Origin: Paragorgia papillata
Taxonomy: Eukaryota > Cnidaria > Anthozoa > Scleralcyonacea > Coralliidae
Reading direction: 5' to 3'
Assembly (NCBI GenBank): GCA_035771165.1
Contig: JAWNZC010000311.1
Span: forward strand, 1,008,501-1,072,500
DNA length: 64,000 nucleotides
Below are positions 43,051-55,042 of the stretch, piece after piece. A program made the translations under genes and the position numbers. The notes beneath the pieces are model-generated. The model ran no database searches. It was given only the letters and a program-made list of their open reading frames with translations, and had not been told where the DNA came from. The stretch's first letter is position 1. Each line of letters opens with the position of its first letter.

Positions 43051-43261
43051 ACTAATAGAATGAAGAATCACTTCGAGAAATCGTGAAAAGAACGATTTGA
43101 AGTGTCGAAATAATAATAAACTAAAGGCAAAGCGATTTATTACTTGGGCTACCTGTGGTAGACGAGTCTAGGTCAGTAGCCCGAGTGAACGCCTTGAGCA
43201 GGCGTCTTGTTACTTTGAAAGCGTCCCTACGCTTTCTGTTACTAAGTATGATATTTCTTTG

Positions 43262-43576
43262 TGGGTTACACCAGGGGTGTTTGGGGTTACCCTAGCGGTG
43301 TTTGGGGTTACCCTAGCGGTATTTGGGGTTTACTGGGGTATTTAGGGTACCACAGGGGTGTTTGGGGGTTACCCGGGGGTGATTGGCTGTACCAGGGGTG
43401 TTTGGGGTTACCCCGGGGGTGATTGGGGTATCCCAGGGGTGTTTGGGGTTACCCCAGGGGTGTTTGGGGGTTACCCATGGGGTATTTGGGGTTACCCAGC
43501 GGTGTTTGGGGGTTACCCCTTGGGTGCTTGGGGTTACCCCAGGGGAGATTGGGGGTTATCCCTGGGGTATTTGGGG
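43262..43576. repeat. G-rich minisatellite
   Basis: About 13 imperfect copies of a 20-24 base unit such as 'ggtgtttggggttaccccag', each with two or three G-runs of 3-5. The plus strand could form G-quadruplexes. Confidence 0.9.
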
Positions 43577-43741
43577 TACCTCTTTCTCCTCTTCCTCCTC
43601 CTCTTTCTCCTCCTCCTCCTCTTTCTCCTCCTCCTTCTCCTCCTCTTTCTCCTCCTCCTCCTCTTTCTCCTCCTCCTCCTCCTCCTCCTCTTTCTCTTCC
43701 TTCTCATCTTTCTCCTCCTCCTCTTTCTCCTCCTCCTCCTC
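43577..43741. repeat. Polypyrimidine (ctc/ttc) tract
   Basis: More than 160 bases of nearly pure pyrimidine on the plus strand, with mirror-like 'ctcctcctcctctttctcc' units. Such tracts can form triplex (H-DNA) structures. Confidence 0.95.
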
Positions 43742-44659
43742 ATAAAATAGGTGTTTTAGTAGCGTTTTCCTCATTTAGGGGTGTTTGGGGGATTTGACAG
43801 TCAGTGTCTCAGTGCTAGGAGCCAAGTGCTAGGAGCTAGGAGCGAAGGGCTCGGAGCAAGGAGCCGGGGGCTCGGAGCCAGGAGCCGTGGGCTCGGAGCT
43901 AGGACAATTATCATCAGAAGACAAGAAAGGCTATCATGCTACTTTTAAAATAAAAACACCAAGCTAAATATAAATATAATGCTCGGTGTGAACTATTTAT
44001 ATGTAATCGTAATTTGTTTTTGATATGTGTAAGTTTAAACCAAAAGCCGAAATAAATATTTTAAACTGAATGCTTTGAATTATGTCTTATGAGGCGACGC
44101 GGTTTCGCTATGGTAACACTGCTAATGACCTTCGCGGCTAGACGGTGTAAGCGCTTAATCCCCTTAATGACCCCTAATGAGTTTTTCTGCACGTACACTG
44201 AGGATAAATATGCAAATATCATACTTAGTAACAGAAATCGTAGCAACGCTTTCAAAGTAATAAATCGCTTTGCCTTTAGTTTATATTTCGACACTTCAAA
44301 TCGTTCTTTTCACGATTTCTCGAAGTGATTCTTCATTCCATCTTCCTACGACTTCCTCGCTTATAAACGAGGGTTTAGTTAGCAATGATTCTAGGATGAC
44401 TTACTCTGTTTGAACATTTAGGTCCTAAAAATATAATATTCATGATATGCTATTAATCCAAGTCTATACGTTATCTCTGCCAATTCAGACACTTAGGCTG
44501 TTCAAAACTCTGTATATTCCTCCAAACCAGGTTTAAGATAAAAAAATATAAAGTGTGTCTATCAATTTCTCTTTAGTTCCTTGTAAAGAACGTCTATTTT
44601 TTTATAAAGTTTACTGCACGCATGCTCTGTACGTCTACGTGTCCCACAACTGTCGACTG

Positions 44660-45824
44660 TCAGTAGCGTAAAGTGTATAACAGTGCTTGGGCACATATGA
44701 AATTCATTCTCACCAAAGCAATAGACTGTTTGGCTCCTCTGGAAGAGAAACGTATACGCGGTAAGCCTTGTCCTTGGATGCGAAGTGATATTAAAAGAGA
44801 AATGAATGAGAGAGATCGGTTACTGCGAAAGTACAGAAAAACCAAATTGCCCATAGATCTTCTTTTATACAAAAAGAAGAAAAACAAATTGAACAACATG
44901 GTTAAATCTGCAAAATCAAAGTACCACAAAACTTTATTACAACAAAATGCAAATAACCCGGATAAATTTTGGGAATCAATCAAATCCATCTATCCCTCCA
45001 AATCGAGAAACACACCAGCAATGGTGTTCAATGACGGCTCCAATGAAATAAGCAATTTGTTCAGCTCGTACCTCTAAAGTGTCGTCTCAAAATTGAAAGA
45101 AAAACCTTTCCCTCTCCGAAACCTTGTATGGAGAACATGTCCATCTATTCCGGCACAATCAAATTTGACTTTCAAATTTAACAATGTTACAGCAGGGGTT
45201 GTGGAAAATGAATTGGCCTTATTAAAGAAGAAAAAATCCTCTGGTTTGGATAATATTCCCCCCTTCGTTCTAAAAGACTATTCAAATATAATCTCACAAC
45301 CATTGACTTATCTGATAAACATGTCTTTTGAAACCGGCGTATATCCAACCGAATGGAAATCAATAAAAGTGATTCCTATACATAAAAAGGTCCTCGGGGA
45401 GATGTACAAAACTATCGACCTATATCCATCATACCTGCCATCTCAAAGATAATCGAAAAAATTGTTCAGAGACAACTGTCAAATTATCTTGAAACCAATA
45501 ATCTACTTCACGTAGATTACTACTTCACAACCAATTTGGCTTTAGAAAAAATCGATCTACTGAACTTGCTGCTGTATTATTTATGGACAATATTCGGAGC
45601 GAAGTGGATAAGAAAAATTTGGTGGGTGCAATATTTATCGACCTAAGTAAAGCGTTTGATACCTTAGGACACAGCAAGTTAATAACGAAATTATCAAAAT
45701 ATGGAATTGCAGATTTAGAGTTGGAATGGTTTAAAGATTATTTGTTCAATCGTTCCCAAATTGTATATTACAAAACTGAATTTTCTAATAGTCAGCCAAT
45801 TATGAGCGGCGTTCCTCAGGGATC
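44660..45824 (+). pseudogene. LINE C 5' part: endonuclease-RT linker and RT fingers/palm
   Basis: Collinear pieces: 44673-45077 (linker, 'PWMRSDIKREMNERDRLL' and 'YKTLLQQNANN'-type pattern), 45093-45452 ('SSGLDNIPPFVLKDYSN', 'LINMSFETGVYPTEWK'), and 45583-45824 ('GAIFIDLSKAFDTLGHSKL', ending 'MSGVPQGS'). Frame changes at 45080 and about 45400-45580. Reading stops at the GVPQGS block, where the 'caggggc' element entered. The coding sequence resumes at 53361. Confidence 0.88.
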
Positions 45825-46659
45825 CAGGGGCCGATCTAGCCTAAAATCTGGCCGTGGCCCACAATCTAGGGGGGTCCGGGGGCAAGCTCCCCCGAAACAT
45901 TTTGAAAATTAGAGTCTCTGTAAACGCATTTCCTGCATTTTTTAGAGTGATCTAGAGTCATATTGTAGGATCGTTTTGTACATGTTTTTCAACGAAATCT
46001 TTGTATAAATTTTACTCAAATCAAAAATTTTCTTTTCTCTTTCAAGCCAAGATCTTCTAATTATTCAATAAAATATTTAGGAGTAATTGATGCAATATGA
46101 ATCGTATGTTTAACGAGTTTTGTGTGACATAAACTAACCAGTTAAGCAGCTAGGTTAGGACGTTAGGTATCCTTTGGCCATTACTTAGAATTCTATTGAG
46201 TATTCTGTCTAATGCCAGCCAATTTTTACTTTCAAGAATAATCAAAGCAACCCTGCTAGTGTAATATTAATATTAACAATTTATAGGTATCAGCTAGCAT
46301 TTGTCAGATCACTGTTTAGAACTCCAGATCAGGAAATGGAGTCCCTTTACGTTTTATATACTGAGTGTCTTTCCCTCGATAAAGCGAGAATAAAGACAAT
46401 GGAGTTCATGAGAGCCAGAAGATGTAAACTGAGTTAGTAAAAAGGCTCGTAAATATCGTCGCTCTATACAGTCCGTCAAACGATGAAGAGAGTGTTAAAT
46501 TACGCGACTGACAAGTCTCCGAGTCTTGCAGATAATATTTCAAAGTTGAACCATGATAGAAATGCTGTGTTTCAGTCGATGAGAATTATAAACAATGTAA
46601 TGAGAGAGAGAGAGGTCGCGGTTCTCAGTTTGATCTCATGCTTGTTCTTCAATTTGATC

Positions 46660-46898
46660 TGTAATGAACTGGGCCTATTTCCGGAACTTTCCGAAGGTAA
46701 ACGAAGACGGCGCGAACGTTATGAGGTATTGATGAGTCAAGCACTTTTCATGGGAGGGAGAGGTTGCGAGCGAGATTCAAGCGAAGAAGAGAACGCAAAC
46801 AGTGAGACATTTGTCGTATTTTATTATTATTAAAGTTTAGTTTTATGTATGTGATTTGCCCTGGATACAATCTTAAGCGGAAGCGAGAATTTAGGACA
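46660..46898 (+). repeat. 5' LTR of BEL-1
   Basis: Starts 'tgtaatgaactgggcctatt' and ends 'cgagaatttaggaca'. Confidence 0.93.
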
Positions 46899-46900
46899 CG

Positions 46901-46918
46901 TGGCACCTCCGACGGGAT
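46901..46918 (+). promoter_or_regulatory. Primer-binding site of BEL-1
   Basis: 'tggcacctccgacgggat' follows the LTR after two bases. It begins with tgg (complement of the tRNA CCA tail) and its complement reads like the acceptor arm of a tRNA ending GTCGGAGGTG-CCA. BEL-2 has nearly the same site at 55052 ('tggcacctcagacgggat'). Confidence 0.85.
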
Positions 46919-46982
46919 ATTTGACGACCTTTTGAACGTGTTATATGGAGATTTATAGAAAACAACGAATACAATAAGCAAT

Positions 46983-49565
46983 ATGGCGGATAAAAATCCA
47001 GAATCAATCGTTGAATTGACGACGATACTTGTGCAACTCGGAAGAGCTAGGGGGAAAACAGAGACAATATTATCAACGGGAAAAGAGAGTGCTATCAAAA
47101 GACATATCGGGACATTGCGAGATATACTAAAAGACGTTAGTAAACTAGTACGAACAGTCGAAGTAGAGAAACTAACCGCAAAGGACAACAGTGACGAGAT
47201 CGACGCATGGATCAGTGAAATGGAGAGTGAAATGAACGAAGGCGATGAGAAAATCGACATTCTAGAACAGTGGCTGAGCAAAACACGAGAGAAACGCGAA
47301 GACGACGATCAGAAGAAGAAAATGAACTTTGAAATGGAACTTTACGAGGCTAAAATGAAATTACAAGCGCAGCATTTGAAACCAGAGTCTAATGAAGCGA
47401 AGTCAAGTGAAAATTCTAGCTCAAAAGTACAAGCGAGACTGCCCAAAATGACAATTACAGTATTCGATGGATCGTACGGGGACTGGCTGAGATTTTGGGG
47501 ACAATTTTCTGAGACTATTGATAAAACAAGTGCACCACCTGTGACGAAATTTACATATTTAAGAGAATTGTTATGTGACAAAGTGAAACGTGCGATCGAG
47601 GCTCTCCCATTCACTGCAGAGGGCTATAACAGAGCAATTTCAATTCTCAAGGATAGATTTGGCAAAGAGAGTGAGATAGTAAAAACATATGTCAAAGAAA
47701 TTCTTGAGCTTCCATATACAACAACATCAAATCCAGGAAAGATCCATGATTTCTATGAGAAATTATCCTATTGTGTACAGTCACTTGAGACAATGAAACA
47801 ATTGGATGCTGTGAATGGAACTGTTGCCATGACACTGGATAAATTGCCAAATATACGGGGTGATCTAGTGCGGAACGACCCAGATTGGGATAAATGGAAT
47901 TATCTACAACTAACCGAAGCACTGCAACAGTGGACTCGAAGGAATCCAGTCGAAGTGCAGAAACCAGATGATGGGAAGAAGAAACCAGAGCGAAGACATG
48001 GCGGGTATCAGTTCTCAACACAACAGAAGCCATATCAAAATAATCAGATAAGTAAAAGTTCTCGAAAGTGTGTATATTGTAATTCAGAGAGTCACAGGTC
48101 TGCTGAGTGTGACACAATGTTGACATTCGAGGACCGGAAAAGGTTTCTAGCTGCAAAGCGTCTGTGCTTTAATTGCACAGGGCCCTCCCATCGGGCATCT
48201 GAATGTAAGAGTGTCTCGAAGTGTCGACTATGCAATAGACGACATCATACGTCAATTTGTGATGCACCCAAAGTAGATGAGCATGAAATAGTCAAAACAG
48301 CTCATACCGGAGGGGATGGCGAAGTTATTTATCCAGTGGTGCTTGTTGATATAGATGGCATTAAGACCCATGCACTGCTGGATACCGGGGCTGGGAGCTC
48401 TTATGCTTCCAGTAGTCTAACCAATGCATTGAAGAAAAAACCCAAAGCTGTTAAAACAAAACGAATTGAAATGATGTTGGGATCCACCACCACCAGAGTA
48501 GAAATTTATGCTACTAACATAAAATCACTAGATCAGAAATTCGAACTTGGAATTGAAGTGTCAAAAGTCGACAAACCTGAATTGATGACACTCCCCAACC
48601 CAAATTATAACCACCTTTTAGAGAAATACAAATATTTGAACGGTGCAAAATTCGAAGACCCTGACACCCGTAGACAAATACCTATTCACCTCGTCCTCGG
48701 GGTCAGTGATTACGCCAAGATTAAAACCACTGCAGCCCAGAAGGTGGGGCGCCCAGGTGAGCCGGTCGCTGAGAAGACCCTCCTTGGTTGGACGGTGATG
48801 TCTCCAGGGAAGGAAAGGGATGGGCCCATCCTGTTAACTCAATCCAGCACCCTTGATTATGAACAGTTATGTTCATTAGATGTCCTCGGACTTGCGGACA
48901 GAAATGAAAATGATCAGAAAACTGTTTATCATGAATTCGAAGAGCAGCTTAGAAGAGATCAAACGGGTTGGTATGAGACAACCTTACCTTGGAAGGGGAA
49001 TCACCCCCCACTTCCAACTCATGAGAATGGCAGTAAGCGACGGCTAGAGCAGCTTGTTAGGAAATTGGAACGAAACGGACAGTACTCCGATTACAATGAG
49101 ATCATACAAGAACAGCTCCAACAGGGGGTGATTGAGCCAGCACCTGCCACTACATCTGAGAAAGAATTTTACATTCCCCACAAGGCTGTAGTGAGGAAGC
49201 AAGCCGAAACCACCAAGTTACGGGTGGTGTACGACGCGTCAGCGAAAGAGAATGAATCGAAGCCATCCCTCAATGATTGCCTTCACCCGGGTCCCCCTCT
49301 CCAGAACCTGCTGTGGGATGTCCTTGTTAGATCTAGATTTCACCCCATTCTTCTGACCGGTGATCTAAAACAGGCCTTTCTTCAAGTCAGAATAAAAGCC
49401 GAAGACCGTGATTCTTTGAGATTTCACTGGAAAGAGCCTGGGAGTAATGAAATACAAGCCTACCGTTTTACCAAAGCCCTGTTCGGACTGACCTGTTCCC
49501 CCTTCCTTCTTGGGGAGTCATCAAGCACCACCTTGAAGCATGGGAGAAACGCCATCCCGAGATAG
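46983..49565 (+). pseudogene. BEL-1 gag-pol, 5' part: Gag, zinc knuckles, protease, RT N-terminus
   Basis: An 860-residue frame from the ATG at 46983. About 1-150 is a charged coiled-coil-like region, about 155-330 the Pao-type Gag ('FDGSYGDWLRFWGQFSE', 'YVKEILELPYTTTSNPGK'). Three Cys/His knuckles span about 359-430 ('CVYCNSESHRSAEC', 'CFNCTGPSHRASEC', 'CRLCNRRHHTSIC'), and the aspartic protease motif LDTGAGSS lies near 466. The RT begins near 735 ('KLRVVYDASAKEN', 'ILLTGDLKQAFLQV'). A one-base shift in a G-run near 49512 ends the frame 17 codons later, before the catalytic VDD. Confidence 0.95.
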
Positions 49566-52198
49566 TGAAGCAGTTAACCGAAGGGTTGTGTGTGGATGAT
49601 TTGATCACGGGTGGTACCACAGTCCCAGAAACCCAAACCCAGAAAGAGAAAACTATCGAAGTTTTCAATGATGCCGTTTTCACAATACACAAATGGCATT
49701 CGAATGAACCCAAACTCGAGCCAAAGAACGAATCGCCGTTAGAATCAAGTGAACTAACGTATGCCAAAAGTCAGTTAGGAGGGATTGAACAGCCTAATGG
49801 GAAACTCCTTGGTGTGCCCTGGGATAGGAAGCAAGACACCATAAGCGTCACCCTTACCCCAGACCATGCATCAGAACCAGTAACTAAGAGAGCCGTTTTG
49901 TCGAAATTAGCCAGAGTTTACGACCCCCTTGGCTTGGCCTCACCCACCACACTGGCCGGGAAACTTGTTTATCGTAGTGCATGTGACAGCCAGACATTAT
50001 GGGATGCAAACCTATCAGAGCCATTACAAACAAAATGGAAGAAATGGAACGAAACGCTCGAGACCTATACCATTCCTCGTCCCTTAGCCCCATGCCACCA
50101 ACCTATCCAAGAGCTTACCTTGCACGGATTCGGAGATGCAAGTTCCAACGGCGTGTGCGCGGTTGTCTACGCGGTAGTCAAACAAGAGGATAGTGTAACG
50201 CAAGGGTTGGTATGTTCGAAGTCACGGATTGCGAAGCGGAATTTAACGATCCCACGTCTTGAGCTAATATCGGGACATATGACTGTCAACCTCGCTACGA
50301 ACGTCCAGCAAGCACTCACAGACCATCAAACAACTATCCACTGTTGGCTTGATTCTACTGTAGCTCTGTACTGGATTAGAGATCAAGGTGAATACCGCCA
50401 ATTTGTAGCGAACCGCATACAAAAGATTCGTCAGCATGTTGACGTCATTTGGCACCATGTTCCAACCGGGGAAAACCCTGCTGACATCGGAAGTCGGGGA
50501 GGAAAGATCAACGCGAGCAAGTTGTGGAAAGATGGTCCACCATGGTTGAGCAACCCTGCAGAGTGGCCAGTACAACGAGTTCTAGAGCCAACACCAGATA
50601 ACCGAGCAGAAGCGAAGGTGGTAAAGGAAATCTTTAAAGTTGCAATCATCAAAGAAGACATCCTAGATCCACTACTAGAGAAATATTCACTACCAAAAGT
50701 GCTACGAATCGGAGCGTGGGTTCGACGTTTCATCGCGAATTGCAAACAACGACATGCCGAAAGAAAGATCGGTCCTATTAACAGTCGCGAAGCCCAAGAA
50801 CAACGAGAGTGGTGGATACGGCGTGCCCAAAAAGCAGTCAAGGACGATCTACGATTCCAAGCCGATCGAGAGCAATTAAACCTACAAGAGAACGACCTTG
50901 GAATACTGGAGTGTAGAGGGCGAATTATCGGAGAATATCCTGTGTACATCCCAGACATTCATCCATTTGCCTCATCTTTAGTTCGCGAAGCACATATAAC
51001 GACCTTACACGGGGGAGTCGGTTTGACCATGGCGAAAGTACGTGAACGTTACTGGGTTCCTCGGCTTCGTCGTCTAGTCAAGAAGATCAGATCAGATTGT
51101 AACGGTTGCAAACGATTTAGAGCCAAAGCCTATGAAGTACCACCCCCCGGGAATTTACCAACTACGAGAACACAAGGTTCAGTACCATTCGAAGTGATTG
51201 GCGTGGACTTTGCCGGGCCGATCAAGTACGTAACAAAATCGAAGAAAGAAGCTAAATCTTATCTGGCACTTTATGCTTGTAGCTTAACAAGAGCAGTCTA
51301 CCTTGATGTCGTGAGATCGTTGGATACGAAAGAGTTTATCATGAGTCTGAAAAGGTTCATCGCGAGAAGAGGAAGACCGAAGTTAATCTACTCCGATAAT
51401 GCGAAGACCTTCAAGGCGGCCGCAAAGTGGATTCAACTCGTAAGACAAGATGAGAATCTAAACAGCCTCTTAGCCAACATGTCAATGGAATGGCGGTTCA
51501 ATCTGAGTCGGGCCCCATGGTGGGGAGGACAATTTGAACGTTTAATTGGACTATTTAAGAGTTCATTCTATAAGTCAATTGGGAACGGGGTCTTAACGTG
51601 GCCGGAGCTTGAAGAAGTCGTGTTAGATATCGATATAGCGATCAACAATCGTCCACTGTGTTATTTAGAAGATGATGTGCAGTTACCCGTGCTCACACCT
51701 AATTCTATGCTACACACCCAACCTACTAATGTCCCTGAATTGGAGAAGCACCATATCGAAGCGAAAGACCTGAGAAAACGAGCCAAGCAATTGTTAAAGT
51801 GCAAACAGGCGATGTGGAATCGGTGGACCAGAGAATATGTGCGTGGTCTTCGTGAACAACATCGAATGACGAGACCGAAATCAATTCAATATCCCAAAGT
51901 TGGCGAAGTTGTGATAGTGAAAGAGGATCAGAAACCCAGAAATACTTGGAAGCTTGCCGTAGTTAAGCAACATATTACGGGTAGAGACGGTGTAATACGG
52001 GGAGCGAAGCTCAAAACTGCTGGTGGAAATCATTACCTAGAACGTGCGATACAACATTTATACTCATTGGAGTTGGAATGTGACAAAGAGAGTAACATTC
52101 AGCTACGCGTAAACGCACCAGAGTTTAGACCGAGAGCGAAGAGGGATGCTGCAGCGGCAGCTAGGTTACGCATAAGAGACATGTCCGAGGATGATTGA
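49515..52198 (+). pseudogene. BEL-1 pol, 3' part: RT, RNase H, integrase
   Basis: The continuation frame is open from just after the G-run and runs 877 codons from the ATG at 49565. Near its start is 'CVDDLITGG', the RT catalytic box (xVDD in BEL). RNase H follows ('LHGFGDASSNGVCAVVYA', 'HCWLDSTVALYW'). The integrase has its zinc region ('TLHGGVGLTMAKVRERYW', 'CNGCKRF') and DDE core ('VIGVDFAGPI', 'IYSDNAKTFKAAA', 'WWGGQFERLIG'). The C-terminus is Ala/Arg-rich ('KRDAAAAARLRIRDM'). There is no internal stop, so the frameshift near 49512 is the only visible defect in the element. Confidence 0.95.
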
Positions 52199-52348
52199 AC
52201 TTTAAAACCTTTGTCATTATGCAGAGACTTGATATATTATGAACACTTAAAAGGACGGTTGATTAGTTATAAGAAACATTTATATTATTATTAGTTCCCC
52301 AGTTCTTAGTGTAACATGTATAACTCTTTGAGTATACATGGGGGAGTG

Positions 52349-52587
52349 TGTAATGAACTGGGCCTATTTCCGGAACTTTCCGAAGGTAAACGAAGACGGC
52401 GCGAACGTTATGAGGTATTGATGAGTCAAGCACTTTTCATGGGAGGGAGAGGTTGCGAGCGAGATTCAAGCGAAGAAGAGAACGCAAACAGTGAGACATT
52501 TGTCGTATTTTATTATTATTAAAGTTTAGTTTTATGTATGTGATTTGCCCTGGATACAATCTTAAGCGGAAGCGAGAATTCAGGATA
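52349..52587 (+). repeat. 3' LTR of BEL-1
   Basis: Same sequence as 46660-46898 apart from the last few bases ('aattcaggata' against 'aatttaggaca'). Confidence 0.93.
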
Positions 52588-53360
52588 GATCAATGCTTTA
52601 TAAAAGATTTATATATTCTGAGTATAAACACCGCACAGTTTTATAGTAACTAGCGTCTGACGAATTCGATTTTAGTAGAGAGGAAATCATGCTATAAATA
52701 AAGAAACCAAACAAACCAACATCTCTTCCTTAATTTTCTTGTGAACTATCATCTAGTATTTCGACTATCTGTCACAGGCACAATCATTGTCTCTCTATAC
52801 GCGCAGCCATTCTTTAATATCACTCTGAGGAACTCGGTCAAGGCAGACTGACGTGCACTACCGACTACGGGAGCCGACTAGATTTGATTGCATTATTTCG
52901 CAATAAAATTGTAACAAGATATGGCTAGGGTGGCTGACCGTGGCTCCCGCCAAATTCAGCCACTCTATTCTGGCTCTCTGATTGGTTTGCAACCCTTAAT
53001 AGTCCGCTGACCGTTGCTGAATTTAGCAGATCGCGCCGCTGACCGTGGCTGAATTTAGCAGAAGTGTTCTCCAATTTCTTCAGCGAATTCGTACCACGTT
53101 CGGTAACTTTTCCGGCCACTCTCGCCACGTTCTCGGACTTCGAACAAGGATGCGAAAATTCAAACTCCGCTGCTATTTTGACAATCGGTTTAGTATTTTT
53201 ACGGCGGCTAATGTCGTTCTTACGTAACTATCCTTTTTGTTATTAACAATTTATTATTTATTTATGAAATATCTATTGTATTATTTAATTTGGAATAATT
53301 AGGAAAATCTGACCGTGGCTCAAGCCACGCTCACACCCCTCTAGATCCGCCCCTGGGATC

Positions 53361-54231
53361 TATGCTATGTCCGCTCCTCTTTAATATATTTTTTAATGAT
53401 TTATCTGACTGTATTCAGTATTCTAAGATTATCAAATATGCAGATGACACAGTTATCTATTTCAGCGACAAAAGTCTTTCTACTATTGAAGAAAAATTAA
53501 GGTATGACATGGAGTCCATTAGAGAATGGTGCTTCGAGAATGAACTCATCTTGAATCTCAACCAAGGGAAAACTGAAGGAATGCTTTTTGGAACTAGTAA
53601 AACCTATCTAAGCAGCAAAATTCGTTGAATATAATGTATGGTTATGAGAAGATCGAAACTAAATTAACTTACAGGTACCTTGGAATTGAAATTGACACAT
53701 CTCTAAATCTGAATCGGAATTTTTGTCGAACGTACAAGAAAGCTATGGGACGTCTCCGATTACTGACCAAAATCAGGCAATACCTCAATGTACCTTCAGC
53801 AAAAACCATTTACCAAGCTATGATTGTGCCAATCCTTACATATGGTGGGTTAACAAATCTTAACCTCACAGTAACACAAGGTCAAAAGTTAATCCGTTTT
53901 CATGATAGAGCAATGTCCATCATCAGTTCTTCCAATCATCGTGATTTAAAGATACCTCAAATTGAAAATGTAATGAGCTTGCCTATTAGTTAAAAAGTCC
54001 TTGGTCGGAAATGTATGCAAGAATTTTGAAAATAATTTTCAGATAAATGCGCATAATTATGGTACAAGGAATGCTTCGTGTTTGATTCAACTACCCAAAA
54101 TCCGCACAGAATATGCCAGAAATTATTTCTATTACATGGGAGCTAAACTTTTCAATGACCTTCCTTTGGGTATTCGAAAGATTGACAACTTGAACGAATT
54201 TGTACACTCTGTGAAACCGTATTTCAATTAA
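53361..54231 (+). pseudogene. LINE C 3' part: RT palm, thumb and C-terminus
   Basis: It resumes exactly after the GVPQGS block with 'MLCPLLFNIFFNDLSD' and the catalytic 'IKYADDTVIYF'. After a stop at about 53627 the next frame (53625-53993) gives 'YRYLGIEIDTSLNLNRNF' and 'YQAMIVPILTYGG', and 54001-54231 gives 'INAHNYGTRNASCLIQLP' and 'NYFYYMGAKLFNDLP'. The 3' UTR runs to about 54360. Confidence 0.9.
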
Positions 54232-54374
54232 TAGATTATATAAATATTAATAGTATTCATATTTATTACTTATGTATTTATTCGCTCAGGACACACATTG
54301 ATAACAGGGCATTTGTACTGAAGTGTTATATCCTGAATAAAAATTAGAGACCAATCGGGAATGACGTATCACAC

Positions 54375-54398
54375 GGGGGGGGGGGGGGGGGGGGGGGG
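54375..54398 (+). repeat. Poly-G run (24 bases)
   Basis: A homopolymer at the LINE C 3' end / fold-back arm junction. Length in the assembly may be unreliable. Confidence 0.9.
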
Positions 54399-54625
54399 AT
54401 AAAAGCTAAGGAGATCCCAAAGCAGCCTGACAAATAATGACGTATGGATAAATAATAAGTTGAATAATTAATGAGGCGGCGTCCCTCATGGTTGAGTGAC
54501 AGTCAATTACGCTGCAGATTACGCTGCTAATGAACGCATCAATTAATTTAAGACTAAAATGGTGACGTCGTTGGTTGTGCTCTTTGCACCACCCGTCGTA
54601 TAACCCCTCTTCCCTATACTACCCT
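54397..54625. repeat. Inner fold-back arm, right
   Basis: Reverse-complement partner of 42749-43050. Confidence 0.85.
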
Positions 54626-54954
54626 CATCGTAGGTTATCAGGTGCTTTACGCCTTGAAGAGAAATGCTATAAGGCCTGAAAAAGTATTTTTTTAATCTTT
54701 TCCAGTCATCAAAGACCAACGAGAGTGAAATCAGAATCAAGATCGTCGCTCTATCGACGTAATCTTCACCCGATACTTGTCTTACTACAACTCGCAGACG
54801 TAAAATATTCTCGATCATCAGTTTCATTGACAAAATTCTGTGCAATGTACATCCCACTGGATGTTTTTGGTCAATAAAGAGAGATGCTCTTTAGTGTTAT
54901 TTGCATAATTATAAATCATTTAAATATTAACCAGTTGCGTCACGGACAAGGAAT
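54626..54954. other. Non-coding spacer
   Basis: A 104-codon minus frame (54543-54857) has no recognisable motif and runs into the arm. No gene is supported. Confidence 0.4.
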
Positions 54955-55042
54955 AAAGCCGATGCGCCCAGCCGTTGGTAGGGCGAGGGATCGCGGGCGC
55001 ACCGAGACCCAAATGGCTGGAATCTGAGCCTAACTAGTAATT

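Larger units (their letters stand above)
43045..44345. mobile_element. Fold-back element with G-rich and polypyrimidine core
   Basis: The arms 43049-43260 and 44205-44345 are inverted copies ('gaatgaagaatcacttcgag', 'ggcaaagcgatttattactt', 'gatatttc' and their complements). The middle holds a G-rich minisatellite (43262-43576), a (ctc/ttc) tract (43577-43740) and an 'aggagc' repeat (43815-43905). No protein is encoded; long frames in all phases are repeat artefacts. Confidence 0.8.
46660..52587 (+). mobile_element. BEL/Pao LTR retrotransposon BEL-1, young and nearly intact
   Basis: A 5928-bp element with 239-bp LTRs (46660-46898 and 52349-52587) that differ at only two bases by eye, both near the 3' end. 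It has a 4-bp duplication gatc (46656-46659, 52588-52591), a primer-binding site 'tggcacctccgacgggat' at 46901 and a purine-rich 'catgggggagtg' before the 3' LTR. It encodes one Gag-Pol polyprotein broken by a single frameshift. Confidence 0.95.
45825..53355. mobile_element. hAT-like TIR element split by BEL-1
   Basis: The ends 'caggggccgatctag' and the inverse of 'ctagatccgcccctg' match at 14 of 15 bases, and 'ggatc' is duplicated (45820-45824 and 53356-53360). Removing BEL-1 and its duplicated gatc leaves about 1.6 kb with no transposase. 'CAGGGGCGG' ends are common in animal hAT-type non-autonomous elements, though those usually duplicate 8 bp; some groups make 5-6 bp. It contains a local repeat of 'ctgaccgtggct' (52930-53060). 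Confidence 0.75.
41906..55036. mobile_element. 13-kb fold-back region inserted at the BEL-2 LTR edge
   Basis: The ends 'aggctcagactccag' (41906) and the reverse complement of 55017-55031 match, as do 'cgccctaccaacggctgggc' (about 41938) and its inverse at 54962-54990. A second pair of arms lies inside (42749-43050 and 54397-54625). Both flanks read 'gtaatt', consistent with a 5-6 bp target duplication. The centre is filled by later insertions (G-rich fold-back, LINE C, hAT-like element, BEL-1). Confidence 0.6.

Noticed and set aside
43358..43797. Frames of Gly/Tyr-, Ser-, Pro- or Arg/Glu-rich sequence
   Set aside because: Products of the G-rich minisatellite and the pyrimidine tract in all phases.
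46748..47281. 177-codon minus-strand frame across the BEL-1 LTR
   Set aside because: Antisense to Gag, no known motif, crosses the LTR boundary.
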